Shown: positions 1 through 11,184, counted from the first letter of the stretch. The stretch: 64,000 bases of DNA from SAR202 cluster bacterium bin90 (GCA_002238855.1 MPND01000010.1:1-64000); one strand, 5' to 3'. The notes: a model not told the origin generated them from the sequence alone. A program made the numbers and translations.

Positions 1-1761
<1,761 letters not shown>

Positions 1762-1763
1762 TG

Positions 1764-1794
1764 TGTTCTCTTCCACTATCCAGTTGTTAAGGTG
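1764..1794 (-). repeat. 5' arm of 16S rRNA processing stem
   Basis: Leader segment immediately upstream of the mature 16S 5' end. It pairs with 35-65 (29 of 31 positions complementary) to form the pre-16S processing stem. Confidence 0.85.
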
Positions 1795-1817
1795 CATCCG
1801 CGATTGCGGTAAAGATT

Positions 1818-1846
1818 AGACTACACTACGTTAATGCCAGTGTCAA
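1818..1846 (-). promoter_or_regulatory. rRNA promoter (sigma70-type)
   Basis: Read on the minus strand, a perfect TTGACA -35 box (1841-1846) is followed by a 17-nt spacer and TAGTCT (1818-1823) as a weaker -10. The predicted start lies near 1811, just upstream of the 16S leader and processing stem. Location and spacing fit the rRNA operon promoter. It has not been tested. Confidence 0.65.
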
Positions 1847-1925
1847 CGATTTGAGCGGGCTTTTTTGACCTTTATGAAAGTTTTGCGCCACTCTATTACC
1901 ATGGGCAGGCGGAATTGACAGGTTG

Positions 1926-2855
1926 CTACGCTTCAAGCTCCGCCAGAATGCCTCGCACATAGTTTACGCTGCGTCTGTCCTTGTACAGCTGGTCGCCGGT
2001 GTTCGCGCCTTCTATGGCGAGGTATCCGTCGTAGCCCGCCTCCACCATCGCTGAAATCGCGAAGCGGTAATCTATGTCGCCGTCCGGAAGCGCCACGCGG
2101 ATGTAGTACGAGTGGTCGAGCTCCGGCACATGCACGCGGTTCAGGGCTTTGCAGTGCCAGTACTTGGAGTGCGCCGCGAGTGCGGATATGCACTGCTCCA
2201 TCGTCTCCTCTGGCACATCGTAGTTCCAGAGCACGTTTCCCAGGTCGGGGTTGGCGTGCACGAATGGGCTGTCGGCTAGTTCAAGCAGGTGCAGTGTTGA
2301 CCAACTGTTGTCGGCTATGGAGTGCTGATGCACTTCGACCGTGATGTTGATTCCGTTGTCGCCCGCCATAGCGCCGACTTCGCGGAGTGTCTGCGCCGTG
2401 CGGAGGAAGTCCTCTTCGGACGCCATCTGGCTGGAGCCGTGAGACTCCGGCGCGCCGGACGGTCCCGTGTCGATCATGCGGTTCTGTGGCGGGCCGCTGA
2501 GCGCTGTGTTCACGACATCCGCGCCGAGTTCGGACGCAACCTCCACTGACTTTTCTAGGCGCTTGCGGTTGTGTCCTGCGGTCTGCGGATAGCAGAGCGC
2601 ACCGCCTGCGCGAATGGCGACGCATGGTGTGCCATTGTCGTCCAGCCGCTTCTTGACCTCGCTTACCTTGCTCTCATCGACATCAAGCCCGCCGTTCGAC
2701 AGGAAGTTGTCGAGACCAAGCTCGATACCGTCGAAGCCGATATCGCGCACCTTGCCGAGGTAATCGGGCAATGCGCGCTCGTCTGGAAGAGACCATGCTG
2801 CGCCCGCCTCGAACGGGTAGTATGTGCTGCGTCGGAATGCGTATGCGATTTTCAC
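1926..2855 (-). CDS. Sugar phosphate isomerase/epimerase (xylose isomerase-like TIM barrel)
   Basis: A 309-residue protein of the AP endonuclease 2/xylose-isomerase-like TIM-barrel superfamily. The putative metal ligands sit where this fold places them: E174 (in VEVHQH), D204 (in NPDLGN), H234 (in WHCKAL) and E282 (in AIEGAN). Members isomerise or epimerise sugars or inositol derivatives, and the substrate cannot be read from sequence. The start is GTG at 2855, because the MKIAYAFR N-terminus enters the first barrel strand directly. An AAAGG stretch lies upstream. It is the first gene beyond the rRNA promoter and is probably transcribed alone. Only 26 bp separate it from the unrelated AT-richer gene upstream. 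Confidence 0.85.
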   Translation of the reverse strand: MKIAYAFRRSTYYPFEAGAAWSLPDERALPDYLGKVRDIGFDGIELGLDNFLSNGGLDVDESKVSEVKKRLDDNGTPCVAIRAGGALCYPQTAGHNRKRLEKSVEVASELGADVVNTALSGPPQNRMIDTGPSGAPESHGSSQMASEEDFLRTAQTLREVGAMAGDNGINITVEVHQHSIADNSWSTLHLLELADSPFVHANPDLGNVLWNYDVPEETMEQCISALAAHSKYWHCKALNRVHVPELDHSYYIRVALPDGDIDYRFAISAMVEAGYDGYLAIEGANTGDQLYKDRRSVNYVRGILAELEA

Positions 2856-2881
2856 TCTAGTCTGCCTTTCACATAAGTATC

Positions 2882-4123
2882 TCAGAAGGTAGTGCGTCTC
2901 TTTGGGTGAGTAAGTTCAAACGGAGTTGCCGCTCTAGTATTGGCGTATTTTTCTTTGACTCGCTGGGTGACTTCCCTCGCTTCAGTCATAGCAGAGTTTA
3001 GCTGGCCCGCCATGAATTGGCTGATTTTACGCTGCCTTACTAATTCTCTGGCCTCGTAAGCTGCGACTGTTGCTTCTTCAGCCATGAACTGACCAATTTC
3101 TACGAAACTCACTTTTTTCGTGGCCGTATTGACAAGAACACCAGTGGTAAGCCCAGCAAGTAAGGCTACACCTGCCGGGCCGCCTGCTACTCCGACCAGT
3201 GAAACTGCGGTTATAGTAGCACCTGCTCCCACTCCACCCTCTAGGCTACCAGCCACGAACTCTGTGTATTCACCTGATTGATGAGCTTTGTGGAATGCCT
3301 TCGCTAATGCCACAATGGTTATCACTAACAGCAGTGGATTCGCACTGAGAGCGGCGGACAACCCCATACTGCCAACGAGCCTGCTAAATGTTTTGGTTTC
3401 GGTACGGTTCCAACTGAATGCCACTGCCAGAATACCTATTGAACCACCGACCAACTCAGCGGCATCATAAGTGTTCAGGTCATAGAACCAATCTCTAGGG
3501 ATATGGAAATTGTCATCAAGATATCCGACTACTTGATAATATGTTTCATAATCCCAAGTAGCTATTGGTAGTCCTCTGACAGTGATTACATCCTTGAACA
3601 GTTCCTGAAGTGTAGCTATGGCTTCCTGAAGTATGCTGTCATCGGGCACCGCTCCTCGAACTGCTCTCACTGCTCCAAAGATGTCATGACCACCATCGAA
3701 AATCCTATGATAACTACCGCCTATGCCCGTAGAATTATAGACTTCATCCATCGCGCTACTATAAATGGTCGAAGATCCATCGGTCATGCTCTGCAACATG
3801 TGATTTAGGTCTCTCGACAGTTCGGTCGCCAACAATGCCTGCGACACCTCCGACAACCAAGCGACAGACGTAGAAGCGTTATCTAGGATTTTGCTGGATG
3901 CCAAGCGTGAGCGGTCAACCGTAGATGTTGCAGCGCTTGCAATTCCCTTAGATGCCACATTCGTGCTATCCAATACGGTTTTGGTTGCCACATCGACAGT
4001 CTTTTTTGATTTCCTACCGACCTGCTCTAGCGCAGAAGTTACAGAGCGCCGTCCTTCACGCTGCTGTTTCCTGCGGTCGATTCTGCGTCGAGCTACAATT
4101 CTGCGCCGCTTAAAGTATTTCAC
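2882..4123 (-). CDS. Unknown 413-residue basic/membrane protein
   Basis: I do not recognise this family. The N-terminus (residues 1-45) is extremely Arg/Lys-rich, followed by a Ser/Thr/Ala-rich stretch to about 100. A distinctive middle block (about 135-222) contains FDGGHDIFGA, TWDYETY and IPRDWFYDL. Then come hydrophobic stretches near 224-238, 251-277 and 297-331 (Gly/Ala-rich) and a helical charged tail. The GTG start at 4123 has AAGG upstream. The gene is visibly more AT-rich than its neighbours, which suggests acquisition. The conserved-looking aromatic middle block plus Gly-rich membrane segments could fit a surface or toxin-like membrane protein, but that is speculation. It stands alone between two metabolic genes. 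Confidence 0.7.
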   Translation of the reverse strand: MKYFKRRRIVARRRIDRRKQQREGRRSVTSALEQVGRKSKKTVDVATKTVLDSTNVASKGIASAATSTVDRSRLASSKILDNASTSVAWLSEVSQALLATELSRDLNHMLQSMTDGSSTIYSSAMDEVYNSTGIGGSYHRIFDGGHDIFGAVRAVRGAVPDDSILQEAIATLQELFKDVITVRGLPIATWDYETYYQVVGYLDDNFHIPRDWFYDLNTYDAAELVGGSIGILAVAFSWNRTETKTFSRLVGSMGLSAALSANPLLLVITIVALAKAFHKAHQSGEYTEFVAGSLEGGVGAGATITAVSLVGVAGGPAGVALLAGLTTGVLVNTATKKVSFVEIGQFMAEEATVAAYEARELVRQRKISQFMAGQLNSAMTEAREVTQRVKEKYANTRAATPFELTHPKRRTTF

Positions 4124-4162
4124 GTCATAACCTTGTTATATCAAACCACCAAACAAATATGC

Positions 4163-5380
4163 TTAGTCCTCCAGCCCGAACGCGCCCACCGCCATATCTA
4201 CGATGTACCGGCTGATGGTGAGCGACGAGGTCGCTCCGGGAGATGGCGCGCTGAGGACATGGATGGCGTTCTCGGTCTCGGATATGGCGAAGTCCTGCAG
4301 CAGGTTGCCGTTGTTGTCCACTGCCTGCGCGCGCACACCAGCGCCGGGTTCGCTGAGGTCGTCCATCTCGATGGACGGCACGAGCGTCTGCAGCGACTTC
4401 AGGAACAGCGACTTTCGCAGCGAGCGGTGCTGCTCGTCCAGGCCGCTCTTCCAGTGGGACAGGGACATCTTCCAGAAGCCGGGGTATGTGAATGTGCCGA
4501 GCGTGTCCCCAAGGCTGAAGCTTGTCTTGGTGTAGCCTTCACGGGAAAATGCGAGCACGGCGTTGGGCCCTGCTTCGACGCTTCCTGTGACGCGCTTGGT
4601 GAAGTGGACGCCGAGGAAGGGCAGGCTGGGATCAGGCACAGGGTATATCAGGCTGCGAACGAGATACTGGCGTTCGGGCTTGATCGAGAAGTACTCGCCG
4701 CGGAAGGGTATGATCCGCAGCCCCGGATCCGCGCCCATCATGCGCGCCACCTGGTCTGCCTGTAGTCCGGCGCAGTTGATGATGTGCCGCGCCGCAATTT
4801 CGCCGCGCGAAGTCTCAAGGTACATCTGGTTGTCGCGCTGTGTGATGCCGTGAACGGCGGTGTTGAGCAGCAGGTCGCCGCCGTTCTCGCCGAACTCGAT
4901 TGCATACGCTTGTGACACCTTCTTGAAGTCGATGATGCCCGTGTTCGGTGAGAATATTGCCTGAACTCCAGCGGCGTAAGGCTCAAGTTCGGCGAGCCGT
5001 TCAGGACCGACCATCTCCAGCCCTTCCGCGCCATTTGCGGTGCCGCGTTCTAGGAGGTCTTCAAGGCGCGGCACTTCCTCATCGTTGATGGCGACGATGA
5101 CCTTGCCGCACATCTCGTATTCAATGCCGCGCTCATCGCAAAACTGTCGAAGCAACTTGCCGCCGGTCGAGCAGAAATTCGCCTTCTGAGAGCCGGGCGC
5201 ATAGTAGATGCCAGCGTGTATAACGCCGCTGTTGTGCCCGGTCTGGTGCTGCGCGACCTCGCCGTCTTTCTCCAGCACGATTATCTTGTAGCGCGGGTAT
5301 TCCTGCGCCAGCCGCATAGCCGTCGCCAGCCCGATGATGCCCGCTCCGATTACCGCAATATCATAATTCTGGAAGCTCAT
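4163..5380 (-). CDS. lhgO: L-2-hydroxyglutarate oxidase
   Basis: A 405-residue FAD-dependent oxidoreductase of the DAO family. The dinucleotide-binding GAGIIG lies at residues 12-17 and is followed by the LEKD acidic strand end. The HNSGVIHAGIYY segment, the SPNTGIID segment and a C-terminal GAGVRAQ are typical of LhgO. The enzyme oxidises L-2-hydroxyglutarate to 2-oxoglutarate and passes electrons to the quinone pool, a metabolite-repair or lysine/glutarate catabolism role. ATG at 5380 follows GGAG six bases upstream. Length matches the family. It is a single gene, divergent from the FAD oxidoreductase at 5583. Confidence 0.88.
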   Translation of the reverse strand: MSFQNYDIAVIGAGIIGLATAMRLAQEYPRYKIIVLEKDGEVAQHQTGHNSGVIHAGIYYAPGSQKANFCSTGGKLLRQFCDERGIEYEMCGKVIVAINDEEVPRLEDLLERGTANGAEGLEMVGPERLAELEPYAAGVQAIFSPNTGIIDFKKVSQAYAIEFGENGGDLLLNTAVHGITQRDNQMYLETSRGEIAARHIINCAGLQADQVARMMGADPGLRIIPFRGEYFSIKPERQYLVRSLIYPVPDPSLPFLGVHFTKRVTGSVEAGPNAVLAFSREGYTKTSFSLGDTLGTFTYPGFWKMSLSHWKSGLDEQHRSLRKSLFLKSLQTLVPSIEMDDLSEPGAGVRAQAVDNNGNLLQDFAISETENAIHVLSAPSPGATSSLTISRYIVDMAVGAFGLED

Positions 5381-5582
5381 GTTATCTCCGTCGGCAGCGC
5401 CGAATCTCCTTTGTTACCTAGTTGTTGGACGGGATTGTATCATAGCGTGGTCGCCTTCCCGAACAGAGGAAAGTGAGTGGCCTGAGTGAGATTGCACCTT
5501 GCCGACTGCGTTTCCAAACTGCGTCTGCCGTGATAGGCTTTCAGTAGCGAATTACAGGCTGTGACAGCGAGGGGGCAGTGAT

Positions 5583-7130
5583 ATGGCAAACCGATACTCG
5601 GCAATCGTCGTTGGCGGTGGGCACAATGGTCTGGTAGCCGCCAATTACCTTGCGCGGCAGGGCAACAGCGTGCTGGTGCTGGAACGGCGCGACTTCGTTG
5701 GCGGCGCTTGCATCACGGAGGAGCTATTCCCGGGATTCCGCGTGTCAAGCTGCTCGTATATCTGCCATATGCTGCAGGAGAAGGTCATCAATGACCTGGA
5801 ACTTCGCGAGCACGGGCTTGAAATATACGAGATGGACCCCGTGAGTTTCAGCCCGCTGCCGGGTGGCAATCACATAATGCGCTGGCACGACGACGAGCGT
5901 ACTGCTGAGAGCATTGCGCGCATATCGCCTGAAGACGGAGCGCGCTACCACGACTGGGTGGCGTTTTGGGAGCAGGCCGGTGGCATCATCCAGCGTTACA
6001 TGCTGACTGACCCTCCCACGCTTTCAGAGATCGCCGCCGATGTGCGCGGTACGCCGGACGAGGTTGTTTTCGAACGCATGCTGACGGGAAGCATGAAAGA
6101 CCTTGTGGAGGAATATTTCGAATCGCCGCTGGTGCGTGCTAGTTTCATAGACGCTCAGGACGCGGGGGACGTGCGAGCCCCGGGCAGCATCATGGCCGTT
6201 GGTTACATACGCAGCGATCTACTAACACCCGACGAGAACTTCGGTATTCCGAAGGGCGGCATGGGCGCGATCACGCAGTCTATGGCGCGCTCTGCAGAGG
6301 CGCACGGCGTGGAGATTCGACTGAACGCAGAGGTGCAGCAGATACTTACGACCAATGGCAGGACGACCGGCGTACTACTTGCCGATGGCGAACGCATCAA
6401 TGCGGACGCCGTTCTGTCCAACGCCGACCCTAAGCGCACATTCCTCTCACTGATGGATGAAGGCGACGTACCATCTGGTCTGCTTAGCGATATACGCCGC
6501 GCCAAGACGAACACATCGTTCCTCAAGTTCCACGCCGCGCTGGACGAACTGCCGGACTTCTCAGCCTATCTGGGTCCGGACTATGACCCGAGGGCACTCG
6601 CTTACACGCGCGTCTGTCCGTCGATCGACTACTTTGAGCGGAGCTGGGACGATACGAAGTCGGGCAGGCCGTCGAGCAGCCCCGTAATGTTTATTCAGAT
6701 TCCCACCGTGTATGACGACACTTTGACACCACCGGGCAAGCATGTGATGTCTGTCTGGTCGATGTACGCGCCGGTGCAACTCCGGGAGGGTACATGGCAG
6801 GACGCGCGCCAGGCAGTCGGCGAGCAGCTGATCGATACAATCTCGCAGTACGCGCCCAACTTCCGCGATGTGATGATCGACTGGGAGCTTTTCACGCCCG
6901 TCGAACTGGAGGACCGGGTGGGACTGACCGATGGCAACATCCGCCACCTGGACATCACCTCGCAGCAGATGTTCGCGGGGCGCGGGAGCCGCAGCATCTC
7001 AGGCTACCGCACGCCGATTGAAGGGCTGTACATGTGCGGCGCGGGCGCACATCCCGGCGGCGAGGTTACGGGTGCGCCGGGGCACAACGCGGCCCACAGG
7101 CTGCTGCGCGATTGGGAGCAGATAACCTAA
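5583..7130 (+). CDS. FAD-dependent phytoene dehydrogenase-like oxidoreductase (CrtI/PYROXD2 family)
   Basis: A 515-residue flavoprotein. The N-terminal FAD-binding motif GGGHNG (11-16) is followed by LERRDFVGGA. The C-terminal FAD motif, CGAGAHPGGEVTGAPGHNAA, lies near 484-503. The architecture is that of carotenoid desaturases/isomerases and the PYROXD2 group. No carotenoid genes are nearby, so the substrate is open and a carotenoid role is not supported. An SD (GAGGGGGCAGTG) precedes the ATG. It is the first of four same-strand genes (to 10197), with gaps of about 70-140 bp. Confidence 0.85.
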   Translation: MANRYSAIVVGGGHNGLVAANYLARQGNSVLVLERRDFVGGACITEELFPGFRVSSCSYICHMLQEKVINDLELREHGLEIYEMDPVSFSPLPGGNHIMRWHDDERTAESIARISPEDGARYHDWVAFWEQAGGIIQRYMLTDPPTLSEIAADVRGTPDEVVFERMLTGSMKDLVEEYFESPLVRASFIDAQDAGDVRAPGSIMAVGYIRSDLLTPDENFGIPKGGMGAITQSMARSAEAHGVEIRLNAEVQQILTTNGRTTGVLLADGERINADAVLSNADPKRTFLSLMDEGDVPSGLLSDIRRAKTNTSFLKFHAALDELPDFSAYLGPDYDPRALAYTRVCPSIDYFERSWDDTKSGRPSSSPVMFIQIPTVYDDTLTPPGKHVMSVWSMYAPVQLREGTWQDARQAVGEQLIDTISQYAPNFRDVMIDWELFTPVELEDRVGLTDGNIRHLDITSQQMFAGRGSRSISGYRTPIEGLYMCGAGAHPGGEVTGAPGHNAAHRLLRDWEQIT

Positions 7131-7259
7131 TCGGAGCAAGGCGCTGTTGATGCACGAGTATTGCCTGCAACTGATCAGAATTTGCCAGTGCAAACAGCTA
7201 ACCCTTGCTACTCGATGAGTCCGTTGGCCATAAGAAAACTACTTAGACGGAGCAACTAA

Positions 7260-8687
7260 ATGCCCAATACCGACATCAATTTCATGACCGCTGTGGAACT
7301 GGCGCAGCACATCCGCAGCAAAGAACTTTCCTGCGCCGAGGTTATGAAGGCGCATCTTGATCAGATTGATCGTGTCAATCCGAAGGTCAATGCAATAGTC
7401 ACCTACCAACCTGAACGGGCGCTGGAAGGCGCGAAGGCTGCCGACGAATCGCTGCAACGCGGAGATGATGTCGGAGTACTGCATGGCTTACCAGTCGCGC
7501 ACAAGGATCTAGTTGACACGGCAGGCGTCCGCACCACCTACGGCTCGCCCATCTACGTCGACCACATCCCGGAGCAAGACGCGCTCATGGTGGAGCGGCT
7601 GAAGCAGGCGGGTGCGATCTCGGTTGGCAAGACAAACACGCCGGAGTTCGGGGCAGGTTCGCAGACCTTCAACGAGGTATTCGGCGCAACGCTGAACCCT
7701 TACGACCTTACGAAGACATGCGGTGGCAGCAGCGGCGGGGCGGCGGTCGCCCTCGCATGCGGCATGGTGCCCATTGCGGACGGCAGCGATCTAGGCGGCT
7801 CACTTCGAAACCCGTCCAACTTCTGCAACATCGTGGGCTTCCGCACGGCAATCGGGCGCGTTCCCGTGTGGCCCTCGCAGACGCCATGGTCTGCGTTGGC
7901 AGTGCAAGGTCCCATGGCGCGCACCGTACAGGACGCCGCCCTGATGCTCAGTGCAATCACTGGCCCCGACGAACGCTGCCCTGTTGCGCTGACGGATGCG
8001 GGTGAGATTTTTAACCCGCTCGCGCACTCGCTGGAGCGCGACTTCGACGGCGTACGCATCGCGTGGAGCAGCGACATAGGCGGGCTTCCCGTTGACCCGC
8101 GCATCGTGTCGGTCATCGAGAGTCAGCGCGGCACATTCGGCGAACTGGGCTGCGATATCGACGAGGCTTGTCCGGACTTCAGCGGCGCTAATGAGGCATT
8201 CATGGTATCTCGCGCTGCGGGAATGGCGGCAACCCGCGCGGAGATGCTGGAAACTCACCGCGACCAGATCAAGGACACGGTGATATGGAACATCGAGGAA
8301 GGTCTGAGGCTCAGCGCGGCCGATGTCGGCAGGGCCGAGGTGAAGCGTGCTGCCCTGTACGAGCGAGTGCACAAGTTCATGGAGACCTACGAGTTCATGG
8401 TCTTCCCTGTCAGCCAGCACCCGCCATTCGATGTGACACAGCCGTACCTGACAGAAGTCAACGGCGTGCAGATGGAGACATACATCGACTGGATGCGCTC
8501 CTGCTACTACATCACCGCGACGGGTCTTCCCGCCATATCTGTGCCTTGCGGCTTCACTGAGGAGGGCCTGCCTGTCGGTGTGCAGATTGTGGGTCGCCAC
8601 CAGAGCGAGTTCAGTGTCCTGCAACTGGCATTTGCCTTCCAGCAGGCAACAGGCGTCTGGAAGCAGCGGCCTGAGATTGCGGTGTAA
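7260..8687 (+). CDS. Amidase (amidase signature family)
   Basis: A 475-residue amidase-signature hydrolase with an intact Ser-cisSer-Lys triad: K82 in HKDLVDT, S157 in GGSSGG and nucleophile S181 in DLGGSLR, 24 residues apart as in the family. It hydrolyses a C-N amide bond, but the substrate cannot be deduced. It is clearly distinct from the three tandem paralogues at 28980-34052: in the catalytic loop this one has DGSDLGGS and they have DIGSDTGGS. ATG at 7260 follows a short GGAG (GACGGAGCAACTAA). It lies between the CrtI-like gene and an alanyl-tRNA editing gene, without an obvious pathway link. Confidence 0.92.
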   Translation: MPNTDINFMTAVELAQHIRSKELSCAEVMKAHLDQIDRVNPKVNAIVTYQPERALEGAKAADESLQRGDDVGVLHGLPVAHKDLVDTAGVRTTYGSPIYVDHIPEQDALMVERLKQAGAISVGKTNTPEFGAGSQTFNEVFGATLNPYDLTKTCGGSSGGAAVALACGMVPIADGSDLGGSLRNPSNFCNIVGFRTAIGRVPVWPSQTPWSALAVQGPMARTVQDAALMLSAITGPDERCPVALTDAGEIFNPLAHSLERDFDGVRIAWSSDIGGLPVDPRIVSVIESQRGTFGELGCDIDEACPDFSGANEAFMVSRAAGMAATRAEMLETHRDQIKDTVIWNIEEGLRLSAADVGRAEVKRAALYERVHKFMETYEFMVFPVSQHPPFDVTQPYLTEVNGVQMETYIDWMRSCYYITATGLPAISVPCGFTEEGLPVGVQIVGRHQSEFSVLQLAFAFQQATGVWKQRPEIAV

Positions 8688-8755
8688 GCAATCCCAAGAC
8701 CACGACCGCTATTTAACGGCATACGAATTTCAACTCACCATTGGAGAGGCGAACA

Positions 8756-9466
8756 ATGACCGAAATCATCTGCTACGACGACAGTTACCTACGCGAGTTC
8801 GACGCGACCGTCACCGACCATACGTCCAAGGGCGTAGTTCTTGATCGCACCACGTTCTATCCGGGTGGCGGCGGTCAGCCCGCGGACAGCGGTACACTCA
8901 GCGCAGGTGATTCGTCGTTCGCGGTTAAGAAGCTTTCACGGCAGGACGGCAAGCTGGTGCACGAGATTGACGGCGAACTGCCGCCCGTCGGCGCGAGCGT
9001 TCACGGCGTGCTCGATTGGGATCGCCGCTACCTGCTGATGCGCACGCACACCGCGCTGCACATCCTCTGCGGCGTCGTATGGCGCGATTACGGCGCGCAA
9101 GTCACCGGCGGAAATATGCAGCCCGGCAGCGCGCGCATGGACTTCGAGCTTGAAAATATGTCGGCTGACTTCGCGGAGCGCATGGAAACTCTTGTGAATG
9201 AGGAAGTGCAGGCGGGGCGACCTATCGAAATCGCGACGCTCCCCAGAGAGGAAGCCTTCGCCATCCCAGACCTCATCCGCACGAAGATCAACCTTCTGCC
9301 TCCCGCAATTCAGGAAGTCCGAACCGTCAATATTACGGGACTAGACCTTCAGGCAGACGGCGGCACGCATGTCCACAACACCAGCGAAGTGGGCAAGATA
9401 AGCGTCGTGGGGCACGAGAGCAAGGGGCGCATCAACAAGCGCCTGCGCATCCAGATTAACGCCTGA
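8756..9466 (+). CDS. Alanyl-tRNA editing protein (AlaX-like)
   Basis: A 236-residue free-standing editing domain related to the AlaRS C-terminal half. It would deacylate Ser-tRNA(Ala) or Gly-tRNA(Ala). FYPGGGGQPADSG (34-46) is the conserved N-terminal segment, and H98/H102 form the HxxxH zinc motif. The second zinc motif, normally CxxxH, is D201-GGT-H205, with Asp in the Cys position. The start is ATG 8756: GGAGAGG lies 8 bases upstream, while an in-frame TTG at 8741 would overlap that SD. The length suits an AlaX-M type protein. Confidence 0.88.
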   Translation: MTEIICYDDSYLREFDATVTDHTSKGVVLDRTTFYPGGGGQPADSGTLSAGDSSFAVKKLSRQDGKLVHEIDGELPPVGASVHGVLDWDRRYLLMRTHTALHILCGVVWRDYGAQVTGGNMQPGSARMDFELENMSADFAERMETLVNEEVQAGRPIEIATLPREEAFAIPDLIRTKINLLPPAIQEVRTVNITGLDLQADGGTHVHNTSEVGKISVVGHESKGRINKRLRIQINA

Positions 9467-9603
9467 GTCCCAGTGCAGATATTTGTACTTTGACGAAAAT
9501 CTCCGCGATAGCGCTTAGTATGGCGTAGAACAAGTTTTGTTTCCTGCTAAAATGCTAGTATAGGCATCGTTCAAAATGCCGCTAGCTTATCAGGGAGATA
9601 GAG

Positions 9604-10197
9604 ATGACCGACCTTACTCGGTATCCGGAACTCGTAATACGACAGCAAGTTGAGCAGTTAGAGATTTTCACTCCTTTTGAAACTGCCAATCGCTACAGTG
9701 TCCATACATCCGACGGCGCACAGCTCATGTACGCCTACGAGGAGTCAGGCGGCCTTAGCCGCCAGTTCGCGGCCTCCCATCGCGCTCTGTCCATACATGT
9801 CGTGGACGGCAACAATGCGCCAGTCCTGCAAGCGAGCCGTGATTTCTTCTGGTTCCGATCGCATCTGAGAGTCGATGCCGACGGCAGGCGACTTGGCGCT
9901 CTGAATCGTATATTCGGACTCGGACGCAAGTTTGCGCTTTTGGATGCGAATGGGGGCGAGATTACGCGGATAACCAGCGGACTCTTCCGCCCTCACACTT
10001 TCATAGCCAAGAGCGCGGGCGGCACTGAAATTGCGCGCGTAACGAAGCAGTGGAGCGGGTTCGGGCGCGAGATGTTCACCGACGCCGACACTTTCGTCGT
10101 GCAATTCACGGATGGCAGCGCCGATAATGACTTCCGGCTGCTTATGCTTGCGTCCGCGTTTGCCATCGATCTCGACTTCTTCGAGAATCAGAGCTAA
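9604..10197 (+). CDS. Phospholipid scramblase-related protein (LURP/scramblase fold)
   Basis: A 197-residue protein resembling bacterial members of the scramblase/LURP-one-related superfamily. It shows alternating beta-strand and turn patterning: TANRYSVHTSDG, LSRQFAASHRAL, RDFFWFRSHLRV, FALLDANGGEI, ITSGLFRPHTF and TKQWSGFGREMFTDADTF. The last resembles the conserved scramblase-type W-G-E-F-T-D-A-D segment. It is followed by a hydrophobic stretch (LLMLASAFAIDL) near the end. The bacterial function is not established, and lipid binding is an inference. The SD GGGAGATAG precedes the ATG. The 137 bp upstream hold no clear terminator. Confidence 0.7.
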   Translation: MTDLTRYPELVIRQQVEQLEIFTPFETANRYSVHTSDGAQLMYAYEESGGLSRQFAASHRALSIHVVDGNNAPVLQASRDFFWFRSHLRVDADGRRLGALNRIFGLGRKFALLDANGGEITRITSGLFRPHTFIAKSAGGTEIARVTKQWSGFGREMFTDADTFVVQFTDGSADNDFRLLMLASAFAIDLDFFENQS

Positions 10198-10207
10198 CGG
10201 GGCGGAA

Positions 10208-11122
10208 TTATCGGGCGCCTCTCAGACGGGGGTCGAGCGTGTCGCGCAGCGCGTCGCCTACGAAGTTGAATGCGAGCACCACCAGGAATATGGTTGCGCC
10301 CGGCGTGAATGTCAGCCACGGTGCCAGATCCACCACCTCGAAGGCGTGACGAAGCATGCCGCCCCAGGTCGGAGTCGGCGGCTTCACACCGACGCCGAGG
10401 AAGCTGAGCGACGCTTCCAGCAGTATTGCCGCGCCGAACGCGATGGACGCCTGCACTATCACGGGCGCGAGGCTGTTCGGAATCAGGTGCGAGGATATAA
10501 TGCGTACCGGACTTGCGCCAAGCGCAATGGCGGCTATTACATAGTCGCGCTCCTTCACCGACAACACCTGAGCGCGTATAAGGCGCGCGACAGCCGGGGT
10601 GAACACGAGCCCAATCACGAGAATGATGTTACGCATTGCGCCCCCGGTAATCGCCACGAGCACAAGCGCAAACACTATGTTGGGGAACGCGGCGAGCGCG
10701 TCCATTATCCGCATCAGTATCTCGTCCGTCCACTTGCCGGCCCAGCCTGAAACTGTCCCGATTGCAATCCCAGCCACCACTGCGATGCCCACGCCCGCGC
10801 CGCCAATGATGAGCGACACTCGCGCGCCGTAGATGAGCCGCGCAAGCTGGTCGCGCCCAAGACGGTCCGCGCCCAGCCAGTATTCTGCGCTGGGGTCTTG
10901 CAGGCTGTCGCGCGGGTTTATCTTGATCGGATCATGCACGGCCAGAAGCGGCGAGAACACGGCTGCGATTACGGCGATCCCGAGCACTGCCAGCCCGAAC
11001 TTGGCGAGGCGCACTCCCACCAGCTCCCTAAGCGTCTGAAGGAAGCGGCTTCTGCGAACCCAGTTGAGATTCTGGTCGGCAAGTTCGTTACCCGTCGTTT
11101 CTGTCAGCTCGTGCTCTCTCAT
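10208..11122 (-). CDS. ABC transporter permease, DppC/OppC type
   Basis: A 304-residue inner-membrane permease of the peptide/nickel family. The typical DppC N-terminal segment (one membrane helix, then LGADRLGRDQLARLIYGAR) is followed by five more hydrophobic segments. The EAA-type cytoplasmic loop (AAIALGASPVRIISSHLIPN) contacts the ATPase, and the family ending SFLGVGVKPPTPTWGGML follows. It lies 62 bp downstream of the DppB-type permease and forms the end of a binding protein-permease-permease unit. The matching ATPases are probably those at 18883-20920. Confidence 0.93.
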   Translation of the reverse strand: MREHELTETTGNELADQNLNWVRRSRFLQTLRELVGVRLAKFGLAVLGIAVIAAVFSPLLAVHDPIKINPRDSLQDPSAEYWLGADRLGRDQLARLIYGARVSLIIGGAGVGIAVVAGIAIGTVSGWAGKWTDEILMRIMDALAAFPNIVFALVLVAITGGAMRNIILVIGLVFTPAVARLIRAQVLSVKERDYVIAAIALGASPVRIISSHLIPNSLAPVIVQASIAFGAAILLEASLSFLGVGVKPPTPTWGGMLRHAFEVVDLAPWLTFTPGATIFLVVLAFNFVGDALRDTLDPRLRGAR

Positions 11123-11184
11123 ATCCTACCGTTCATCTGCTCTACCCCGAGGTCGCCCTTCTCGGAAAATTCTTGGGCAGGCAG

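Noticed and set aside
7800-8624. Long antisense frame (274 codons) inside the amidase gene
   Set aside because: High-GC codon usage of the real gene commonly creates such frames. It has no motif and the opposite strand is a certain amidase.
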